In this document: positions 1 through 5,213 of the stretch, piece after piece | How positions within the stretch are numbered: the first letter of the stretch is position 1 | Layout of the letters: every line of letters begins with the position of its first letter | NCBI GenBank assembly: GCA_021202715.1 | Contig: JAJQCL010000031.1 | Location: 1,117 to 8,458, forward strand | Reading direction: 5' to 3' | DNA from: Lachnospiraceae bacterium | Lineage (GTDB): Bacteria > Bacillota > Clostridia > Lachnospirales > Lachnospiraceae | DNA length: 7,342 nt | Notes under the pieces: generated by a model | The model's database searches: none | What the model was told of the DNA's origin: nothing | Seen by the model: the letters and a program-made list of their open reading frames with translations, nothing else | Made by a program: the position numbers and the translations under genes

Positions 1-1365
1 CGGCACGCCGGCCGCCATCAGCGACAGACAGGAAGCGCACACGCTGGCCTGCGAAGTGGAGCCGTTGGACTCCAGCGTTTCCGACACAGTACGAATCGCG
101 TAAGGGAATTCCTCTTCGCTCGGAAGCACAGGGAGCAGCGCTCTCTCCGCCAGCGCACCGTGGCCGATCTCCCGCCGTCCCGGTCCCCGGGAGGGCTTGG
201 TCTCACCCACGGAGAAGGACGGGAAATTATAGTGATGCATATATCTCTTGCTGGTCACACTCAGATCCAGACCATCGATCTTCTGCGCGGAGGACATGGG
301 CGCCAGCGTGCAGGCATTGAGAATCTGCGTCTGACCGCGGGTAAACATGCCCGAGCCATGCGCCATCGGCAGCAGATCGATCTCCGCCGCAAGAGGACGG
401 ATCTCCGTCAAAGCCCGTCCATCGGGACGTTTGTGATCCCGCAGAATCATCCGGCGCACCGTGATCTTCTGATATTTGTACAGAGCCTCGCCCACGGCCT
501 CCAGCCACTCAGGATGCTCCTCCGCATAGCGAGCCTCCAGCTTCTCCTGAATCGCCTTGATATTGGCGTCCCGCACCTGCTTCACGTCAGTAAAGACTGC
601 TTCCTCCATCTCCTGATCCGAGACAAACGCCGTCATATCCTCCCACAGTGCGTCCGGCACCGTGCAGCTCGTATAGGTATGCTTGGCTTTCCCACACTCG
701 GCGATGATCGTATCAATGAATTTGATGATCTTGACATTCGTCTCATGCGCTGCCAGAATCGCCCGGTACATCACATCCTCCGGCACTTCGTTGGCGCCGG
801 CTTCGATCATGATCACCTTATCACGTGTGGAGGCCACGGTCAGTGCGAGGTCAGAGATCTGCTTCTGCTCCGTGGTCGGATTAATGATCAGATCTCCATC
901 GATCAGTCCCATCATGGTCCCGGCAATCGGGCCGTCAAAGGGAATATCCGAAATTGAAGCAGCGATGGAGGAGCCGAGCATGGCCACGATCGCCGGATTG
1001 CAGTCCGGATCCACGCTCATCACCAGATTGCTCAGCGTCACATCATTGCGATAATCCTTGGGGAACAGCGGCCGCATGGGGCGGTCGATCAGACGGGCTG
1101 TCAGCACGGCGTTCTCGCTGGCCTTTCCCTCCCTCTTGTTGAAGCCGCCGGGGATCTTGCCCACGGCATACATCTTCTCTTCGTAATCGACGCTGAGAGG
1201 GAAGAAGTCGATCCCGTCCCGGGGCTTGTCCGAGGCGGTGGCCGTCGAGAGGATCACCGTATCCCCATAGTGCATGAACGCAGCGCCGTTGGCCTGCGCC
1301 GCCACACGGCCCACATCCACAGTCAGGGTTCTGCCTGCCAATTCCATTGAATACGTTTTGTACAT
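1..1365 (-). CDS. pnp: Polyribonucleotide nucleotidyltransferase (PNPase), N-terminal 455 residues, partial
   Basis: PNPase is a phosphate-dependent 3'-5' exoribonuclease of RNA decay. The frame is open from an ATG at 1363-1365 to the left edge, with no stop in 455 codons, and the protein begins MYKTYSMELAGRTLTVDVG. The first RNase PH-like domain spans roughly residues 10-210, a helical linker follows, and the second RNase PH-like domain begins near KRPDGR (312-317). That domain carries MHHYNFPSFSVGE (from 376), GRREIGHG (396-403) and the phosphate-site motif SNGSTSQAS (433-441). The rest of the second core, including its catalytic aspartate, and the KH and S1 domains lie outside the window. 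The full family protein is about 700 residues. An AAGGAGA ribosome binding site lies at 1371-1377. It is downstream of rpsO, as in many bacteria, with a 166-base gap holding two hairpins. I see no convincing promoter of its own. Confidence 0.97.
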   Translation of the reverse strand, partial: MYKTYSMELAGRTLTVDVGRVAAQANGAAFMHYGDTVILSTATASDKPRDGIDFFPLSVDYEEKMYAVGKIPGGFNKREGKASENAVLTARLIDRPMRPLFPKDYRNDVTLSNLVMSVDPDCNPAIVAMLGSSIAASISDIPFDGPIAGTMMGLIDGDLIINPTTEQKQISDLALTVASTRDKVIMIEAGANEVPEDVMYRAILAAHETNVKIIKFIDTIIAECGKAKHTYTSCTVPDALWEDMTAFVSDQEMEEAVFTDVKQVRDANIKAIQEKLEARYAEEHPEWLEAVGEALYKYQKITVRRMILRDHKRPDGRALTEIRPLAAEIDLLPMAHGSGMFTRGQTQILNACTLAPMSSAQKIDGLDLSVTSKRYMHHYNFPSFSVGETKPSRGPGRREIGHGALAERALLPVLPSEEEFPYAIRTVSETLESNGSTSQASVCASCLSLMAAGVP

Positions 1366-1410
1366 GATAATCTCCTTTTCCATGTATTTGACGGGCAGCT
1401 CATCGAAACT

Positions 1411-1449
1411 ACTGAAAAGAAAACCGCCCTGTACGGCCTTCTTTTCAGT
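1411..1449 (-). promoter_or_regulatory. Long hairpin in the pnp leader, candidate processing/autoregulation site
   Basis: The arms at 1411-1421 and 1439-1449 are perfect 11-base inverted repeats (ACTGAAAAGAA / TTCTTTTCAGT on the transcribed strand). Pairing continues inward through G-U, G-U, G-C, C-G and a final G-U pair, giving about 17 bp with a 5-base loop (1428-1432). The hairpin lies 45 bases upstream of the pnp start codon and does not cover the ribosome binding site. In E. coli the pnp leader forms a long stem cut by RNase III, after which PNPase represses its own translation. A similar role here is inferred from position and shape only. There is no U-tract directly after the stem, so it is not a good terminator. 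Confidence 0.6.
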
Positions 1450-1481
1450 GGTCTCGAAGAAATCCGCCCGAAATATTCTCA

Positions 1482-1521
1482 TCCTTAAAAACAGGAACAG
1501 GGTGGAGCGAACGCCCCACCC
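1482..1521 (-). terminator. Terminator-like hairpin between rpsO and pnp
   Basis: Ten bases after the rpsO stop, the RNA can form a 9-bp GC-rich stem (GGGUGGGGC / GCUCCACCC, + strand 1513-1521 and 1500-1508) with a GUUC loop. The following bases are U-rich but broken by C and G (UGUUCCUGUUUUUAAG), so the U-tract is displaced. It is likely an rpsO terminator or partial terminator that lets some transcripts continue into pnp. It could alternatively protect the 3' end of the rpsO message. Confidence 0.6.
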
Positions 1522-1531
1522 AGAAGTCAGA

Positions 1532-1798
1532 TCATTTCCGGATACCCAGACGAGCAATGAGAGAACGATAACGCTCAATGTCGTTCTTCTTCAGGTAATC
1601 CAGCATACCGCGGCGCTGACCTACCATCATCAGAAGGCCTCTCCGGGAATGATGATCCTTCGGATGCTCCTGCAGATGCGCAGTCAGTTCGGCGATTCTC
1701 TCAGTCAGAAGTGCCACCTGCACCTCGGGAGAGCCCGTGTCGCCGGGGGTTCTGCCGTACTCGGCAATAATCTCAGCTTTCTTTTCTTTTGAAATCAT
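1532..1798 (-). CDS. rpsO: 30S ribosomal protein S15
   Basis: S15 is a primary binder of 16S rRNA at the central-domain three-way junction and starts assembly of the 30S platform. The 88-residue protein is full length for the family. It shows RTPGDTGSPEVQVALLT (16-32) and the hallmark HLQEHPKDHHSRRGL (41-55), including H41, D48 and S51, the positions known to contact rRNA in E. coli S15. RRGMLDYLKK follows. The ATG at 1796-1798 is preceded by a perfect AAGGAGG (1809-1815). The gene has its own strong promoter and a structured leader, and pnp lies downstream, the classic rpsO-pnp pair. The stop is TGA. Confidence 0.99.
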   Translation of the reverse strand: MISKEKKAEIIAEYGRTPGDTGSPEVQVALLTERIAELTAHLQEHPKDHHSRRGLLMMVGQRRGMLDYLKKNDIERYRSLIARLGIRK

Positions 1799-1827
1799 GA
1801 CCTGATTTCCTCCTTACATAAATTCTC

Positions 1828-1874
1828 ACCGGATGCCAGGCTGCGGTCGGAGATTCCAACAGCCGCGCATCGGC
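1828..1874 (-). promoter_or_regulatory. Structured rpsO 5' leader, candidate S15 autoregulatory RNA
   Basis: Between the predicted transcription start (about 1879) and the ribosome binding site, the RNA can fold into one long interrupted stem. GCC pairs with GGU past a bulged C, then GAUGC (1867-1871) with GCAUC (1832-1836), then a 2x2 internal loop. GGCUG (1860-1864) then pairs with CAGCC (1839-1843), and UUGGA (1855-1859) with UCCGA (1847-1851), closing an AUC loop. The inner helix contains a U-G pair next to a G-C pair. S15 is known to repress its own mRNA through leader structures in several bacteria, often through adjacent G-U/G-C pairs. The fold was drawn by hand, so the S15 role is a hypothesis. 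Confidence 0.45.
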
Positions 1875-1879
1875 GAACA

Positions 1880-1906
1880 CCGGAGATTATAGCATAATGC
1901 CTCCGG
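1880..1906. repeat. Nested palindrome over the rpsO -10 element
   Basis: On the transcribed strand CCGGAG and CTCCGG (+ strand 1901-1906 and 1880-1885) flank a second inverted repeat, ATTAT-GCT-ATAAT, with a two-base GC offset on one side. The right half of the inner repeat is part of the TATAAT box. The arms are exact. The palindrome could be an operator for a dimeric regulator, or a weak hairpin in read-through RNA from the upstream hydrolase gene. No U-tract follows, so it is not a standard terminator. Confidence 0.5.
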
Positions 1907-1914
1907 CTTGTAAA
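1886..1914 (-). promoter_or_regulatory. Sigma-A-type promoter of rpsO
   Basis: The transcribed strand has TTTACA (1909-1914, one mismatch to TTGACA), exactly 17 bases, then a perfect TATAAT (1886-1891). A TG dinucleotide one base before the -10 box makes it an extended -10 promoter. The predicted start is near 1879, giving a leader of about 80 bases before the rpsO ATG. The promoter begins 8 bases after the stop codon of the NlpC/P60 gene. It should give rpsO and pnp a supply of transcript independent of the upstream genes. Confidence 0.88.
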
Positions 1915-1922
1915 TAGACTTT

Positions 1923-3221
1923 TTATCCGAGCACGCTGACGATCTTCACCGGTGTGCGATAGTTCCAGCTGCGGATCGCGATGCCGGACTTCGTGCTCTG
2001 GGCGCCGATCACCTGTCCATTTCCGATATACATGGCCACATGGTTGATTGTGCCGCCGCTGGCGTAGAAGACGAGATCTCCGGGCTGCATGCTGCCGGAA
2101 TCCACCGTGCGTCCCTTTTTCGACTGAGAAACACTGTAGTGCGGAAGGCTGATGCCAAAATGCCGGTAAATCAACATGGTAAATCCGGAACAGTCACAGC
2201 CGTTCGTCAGGCTCTCGCCGCCCCAGACATAGGGATTTCCAAGGAACTGCATGGCATAGGACACGATCTGATCCCGCAGAGAGACCTCCGCGGAGGCTTC
2301 TTCCGCCTCCTCGCTCTCCTCCTCCGGTTCCACCACCGTGGCCTTCGGCAGCGTGTAACGCAGCTTTACATAGTCGCTCGACACGTAACCGCTGGAGTCG
2401 TCGTTCACCTCAATCTCAATCCAGTCGCCCAGATTCTCAATAAAATCATAGCGCTCATCGATCCCCACCTGTGTCAGAACGGAAGCATCCTCTGAGGGCT
2501 CCGTGCGCACATTCAGCGTCTCGGTCGTGATCTGGATCTTCAGCACCATCGCGGCGACCGCCGCCTCCTCGGCCGCATCGCCGGTCAGGATATAGTCCGA
2601 GGAAACATACCCTTCCACAGAGCCGGAGGAAATATAGTACCAGCCGTCCTCCGCATCCAGAATCTCACAGGCGTCTCCATTTTCCATCTGGCCAATGACC
2701 GTCGCTTCCGTACTGGCCTTCTCCCGCACGTTCAGATAACCGCCGTCCAGAGACGCCATGCCAAGATTGTCATAGGTGTTTAAAGCCGTCGTCCTGGCCT
2801 CCGCCAGTCGGCTCTCCCATGCGTCTGCGGTCTCTTCCCCGCTCTCCGCCTCATCCGATTGTTCGTACTGCGTCTCCGACGCGTCCCCGGCCTCCGACTC
2901 AGCTTCCGGTTCGTCCGATTCTGCGGCGTCTGTCTCCGCCGCTTCCGGCTCTGTCTCTCCGATCTGTTCCGTCGTTTCCTCTTCCGTCGGTGTCTCCGCC
3001 TCCGATGTCACTGGAACGGATGTTTCTTCTGTGACAGCCTCCTCTGATTCCGGTTCTTCTGTCTCCTGTCCGGCTTCCCGGTTGTAGTACTGCTCCAGAA
3101 GAGCGGCGCTCCCCGCGAGCCCGGACACAGAATCAGCGGAATCAGCGAAAACCGGCGTCGCCACCCCGCATATCCATGCGGTTGCCAGCAACAGGCCGAT
3201 TTTTGTTGTCCTGCGAAGCAA
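1923..3221 (-). CDS. Secreted SH3b-SH3b-NlpC/P60 cell-wall endopeptidase
   Basis: This is a predicted exported peptidoglycan hydrolase of 432 residues. NlpC/P60 enzymes usually cut the D-gamma-Glu-to-diamino-acid bond of stem peptides. A signal peptide (LRRTTK, then a hydrophobic core, cleavage likely after VFA at 26) leads into an acidic linker. In residues 51-130, 33 of 80 are Glu or Asp and none is Lys or Arg. Two SH3b domains follow (about 155-213 and 226-288), each with an LNVR motif and ending GYVSSDY. A second Glu-rich linker leads to NlpC/P60 (about 315-432) with catalytic C344 in NGCDCSGF and H394 in INHVAMYIG. The position 12 residues after H394, where the third polar residue is expected, is G406. 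The start is a TTG placed by a perfect ribosome binding site. An upstream in-frame TTG (3248) would give 441 residues but has no such site. The gene sits between ribF and rpsO with its own promoter. Confidence 0.93.
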   Translation of the reverse strand: MLRRTTKIGLLLATAWICGVATPVFADSADSVSGLAGSAALLEQYYNREAGQETEEPESEEAVTEETSVPVTSEAETPTEEETTEQIGETEPEAAETDAAESDEPEAESEAGDASETQYEQSDEAESGEETADAWESRLAEARTTALNTYDNLGMASLDGGYLNVREKASTEATVIGQMENGDACEILDAEDGWYYISSGSVEGYVSSDYILTGDAAEEAAVAAMVLKIQITTETLNVRTEPSEDASVLTQVGIDERYDFIENLGDWIEIEVNDDSSGYVSSDYVKLRYTLPKATVVEPEEESEEAEEASAEVSLRDQIVSYAMQFLGNPYVWGGESLTNGCDCSGFTMLIYRHFGISLPHYSVSQSKKGRTVDSGSMQPGDLVFYASGGTINHVAMYIGNGQVIGAQSTKSGIAIRSWNYRTPVKIVSVLG

Positions 3222-3226
3222 AAAAT

Positions 3227-3234
3227 TCACCTCC
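3227..3234 (-). promoter_or_regulatory. Perfect ribosome binding site that fixes the hydrolase TTG start
   Basis: GGAGGTGA on the transcribed strand is complementary to the 16S rRNA 3' end over all eight bases and lies 5 bases before the TTG at 3219-3221. It lies inside the longer reading frame that begins at 3248, so the longer start is unlikely. The shorter start also gives a conventional signal peptide with charged residues at the front. Confidence 0.85.
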
Positions 3235-3244
3235 AAAAAACTGG

Positions 3245-3262
3245 GCAATGACGATTCATTGC
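3245..3262 (-). promoter_or_regulatory. Small hairpin in the hydrolase leader followed by six U
   Basis: GCAAUGA-AUCG-UCAUUGC forms a perfect 7-bp stem with a 4-base loop in the leader. Four bases later comes a run of six U, just before the ribosome binding site. It resembles a weak attenuator, but the stem is short and has only three G-C pairs. A role as an mRNA 5' stabiliser is equally possible. Confidence 0.4.
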
Positions 3263-3268
3263 ATACTT

Positions 3269-3285
3269 GTTACAAAAATGTTACA
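3269..3285 (-). promoter_or_regulatory. WalR (YycF)-type direct repeat upstream of the hydrolase gene
   Basis: The transcribed strand reads TGTAAC-ATTTT-TGTAAC, two identical hexamers separated by exactly five bases. This fits the published WalR consensus TGTWAH-N5-TGTWAH without a mismatch. WalR is the response regulator of the WalRK (YycFG) two-component system, which controls cell-wall hydrolase genes in low-GC Gram-positive bacteria. The box falls at about +1 to +17 of the predicted transcript. In B. subtilis, upstream boxes activate and boxes at or past the start tend to repress, so repression is the first guess. Whether this organism has WalRK cannot be seen from the window. Confidence 0.6.
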
Positions 3286-3291
3286 AATCAC

Positions 3292-3320
3292 ATCATAACA
3301 TTCCTGCTTTCCTCTGTCAA
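3292..3320 (-). promoter_or_regulatory. Sigma-A-type promoter of the NlpC/P60 gene
   Basis: A perfect TTGACA (3315-3320), 17 bases, then TATGAT (3292-3297, one mismatch to TATAAT). The -35 box overlaps the ribF stop codon. The predicted start is near 3285, leaving a leader of about 64 bases to the TTG start. It should uncouple the hydrolase gene from the ribF operon. Confidence 0.88.
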
Positions 3321-4258
3321 GCCCGTTTCCAGTATTCCCGCACGATTTTTGTATCCCGTTCCACCTGCCCCTTCAGACTTTCCAGTGTTGCAAAATGCTT
3401 TTCCGGTCGGATAAAGTGCTTCAGCTCCACGCGGGCCCGTTTTCCATAGACATCCTGATGGAAATCAAAGATGCTTGTCTCAATGCCTGCAATCCGATGC
3501 CCTGCCTTCTCTTCCCCGTCGGAGACCGTCGGTTTGACTCCCACGTTGGCGATGCCCCGGAAACGCTGTCCCTCCAGAAAGATCTCGGCCGCATAGACGC
3601 CCATGGCCGGGACCAGCTTTCCCAGAGGAATCTCCTGATTGATCGTCGGGAACCCCAACTTCCGGCCCAGACGCCGACCGTGAACGATCTCCGCTTCATA
3701 GCCGAACGAATAGCCCAGCATGGTGTCGGCCTCCTCCACATCGCCCCGGAGCAGAGCCGCCCGGATCCGGCTGCTGCTGATCACCTCTCCCTCATAGCGT
3801 TCCTTCTCGACGATACGCAGGGCAAATCCCAGCTCCCGGGATTTTTCCTTCAGAAACGCCATGTCTCCCTGCCTCTCATACCCGAAGCGACAGTCCGGCC
3901 CTGCCACGATCTCACAGACCCGCAGCTGTTCCAGAAGAATCTCATGCAGAAACGTCTCTGCCGACATACGGCGTACTTCCTCCGTAAACGGATACTCGAT
4001 CATACCGTCCGCTCCGAATCGCTCCGCCAGAGCCAGCTTCTCCCGACGGGTATTCAGGCTTGTCCCGCCCCGTCCCGTCAGGACTGCCTGCGGAGAACGC
4101 GAAAAGGTAAACACCACGACCTGTCGGTCTCCTGTACGGTCGGCCACCGCTTCCCGCAGGATCTTCTGGTGTCCCCGGTGAAATCCGTCAAATTTCCCGA
4201 TCATGATGATCGAAGGCCGCTCCTGCCTGATTTTCTCTGTCTCATGAATGTAAAACAT
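3317..4258 (-). CDS. ribF: Bifunctional riboflavin kinase / FAD synthetase
   Basis: RibF phosphorylates riboflavin to FMN and adenylates FMN to FAD in the cytoplasm. The 313-residue protein has the usual bacterial two-domain length. The N-terminal nucleotidyltransferase domain shows GKFDGFHRGHQ (21-31) with the HxGH-type motif, and ISSSRIRAAL (160-169) near its end. The C-terminal flavokinase domain shows GRRLGRKLGFPTIN (194-207), MGVYAAE (219-225), NVGVKPTV (238-245) and ETSIFDFHQDVYG (260-272), whose Glu is the family's catalytic base position. The ATG at 4256-4258 is preferred. A GTG two codons upstream (4262-4264) is an alternative, and neither has a strong ribosome binding site (GGTGG lies very close to the ATG). 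The gene starts 21 bases after the truB stop, so translational coupling is likely. Stop TGA. Confidence 0.96.
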   Translation of the reverse strand: MFYIHETEKIRQERPSIIMIGKFDGFHRGHQKILREAVADRTGDRQVVVFTFSRSPQAVLTGRGGTSLNTRREKLALAERFGADGMIEYPFTEEVRRMSAETFLHEILLEQLRVCEIVAGPDCRFGYERQGDMAFLKEKSRELGFALRIVEKERYEGEVISSSRIRAALLRGDVEEADTMLGYSFGYEAEIVHGRRLGRKLGFPTINQEIPLGKLVPAMGVYAAEIFLEGQRFRGIANVGVKPTVSDGEEKAGHRIAGIETSIFDFHQDVYGKRARVELKHFIRPEKHFATLESLKGQVERDTKIVREYWKRA

Positions 4259-4279
4259 ATCCACCGCTTTCTGTCTGCA

Positions 4280-5167
4280 TTACACGAACATTTTTTTTAC
4301 TTTCAGGAGATCCGTCTCCCCCTGCCTCTCATAGACCGCCGCGAAACGGCCGTCTGAGAAACAGACCGCGCACTCTCCCTGCAGGGAGGCGGAGGCCTCC
4401 CCCCAGGAAAGCCGCAGGGCATTTCCATTTTGCAGTGCCACGTCCCGTTCCGGATGTACCCGGAAATGCGGCAGCTCCTCGAACAGTGTTTCCAACGGGA
4501 TCCGCACGCCCGCAAGTTCCCCTCGGTCCCGCAGCTGTTCGATCTCCCCCAGTGTCCTTGCCTGCGCCAAATCAAAACGTCCGACACGGGTCCGGATCAG
4601 TTCCTCCACCGCAGCGCCGCAGCCCAGTTTCTGACCGATATCATGACAAAGCGTGCGGATGTAGGTCCCTTTGGAGCATTCCACCCGCAGACGCACCCGG
4701 GGCAGATCGCACGCCAGAATCTGCAAAGAGTAAATCTTCACCGGACGCGGAGCGCGCTCCACCTCCCGGCCGGCCCGCGCCAGATCGTATAACTTCTGCC
4801 CGTTCACCTTCAGAGCCGAATACATGGGAGGCACCTGCGCATACGGGCCCACAAAGCTCTCCGCTGCCGCCCGGATCTCCTCCTCCGTGGCCTCCACCGG
4901 CTTCCTGGCCAGCACCGTCCCGGTCAGATCCTGCGTGTCCGTCTCTATGCCAAGCCGCATAACCGTCTCGTAGCACTTATCCGTATCTGTCAGAAGATCA
5001 CAGACTTTGGTCGCTTTTCCCAGGCACACAGGCAGGCCGCCCTCCGCATTCGGATCCAGCGTTCCGGTGTGACCGATCTTTTTCTGCCGGAGGATCCCCC
5101 GCAGCTTCGCCACCACATCGTGGGAAGTGAAGCCCTTTTCCTTATTTATAATCAGTATTCCGTCCAT
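4280..5167 (-). CDS. truB: tRNA pseudouridine(55) synthase
   Basis: TruB converts U55 in the T-loop of tRNAs to pseudouridine and also helps tRNA folding. The protein has 295 residues, normal for the family. It starts MDGILIINKEKGFTSHDVV, as TruB proteins do. Motifs are GHTGTLDPNAEGGLPVCLG (32-50) with catalytic D38, QVPPMYSALKVNG (111-123) with the conserved Tyr, and CSKGTYIRTLCHDIG (164-178). The C-terminal part (about 230-295) fits the small PUA-like end of Firmicute TruB. AGGAG lies 4 bases upstream of the ATG. Another in-frame ATG at 5198-5200 would add 11 residues not typical of the family. It lies between nrnA (46-base gap) and ribF in one likely transcript. Stop TAA. Confidence 0.98.
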   Translation of the reverse strand: MDGILIINKEKGFTSHDVVAKLRGILRQKKIGHTGTLDPNAEGGLPVCLGKATKVCDLLTDTDKCYETVMRLGIETDTQDLTGTVLARKPVEATEEEIRAAAESFVGPYAQVPPMYSALKVNGQKLYDLARAGREVERAPRPVKIYSLQILACDLPRVRLRVECSKGTYIRTLCHDIGQKLGCGAAVEELIRTRVGRFDLAQARTLGEIEQLRDRGELAGVRIPLETLFEELPHFRVHPERDVALQNGNALRLSWGEASASLQGECAVCFSDGRFAAVYERQGETDLLKVKKMFV

Positions 5168-5213
5168 TTCTCTCCTGTTCGTCCCATGCGCTGCCGACAT
5201 GGCGGATCCTGTC

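Noticed and set aside
160..957. A 265-codon plus-strand reading frame opposite pnp
   Set aside because: It is the antisense of a clearly conserved PNPase frame, has no recognisable motifs, and its composition follows the opposite strand's codons.
1450..1499. A possible pnp promoter around GAATAT in the rpsO-pnp gap
   Set aside because: No acceptable -35 box at 16-18 bases spacing; the match is no better than chance.
2776..3087. A Ser/Ala/Val-rich plus-strand frame that looks like a low-complexity surface protein
   Set aside because: It is the reverse complement of the Glu/Ser-rich linker of the NlpC/P60 protein. The bias is inherited from those codons.
3395..4357. A 320-codon plus-strand reading frame opposite ribF and the end of truB
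   Set aside because: It spans the antisense of two real genes, and the residues match no family I recognise. GC-rich antisense frames often stay open by chance.
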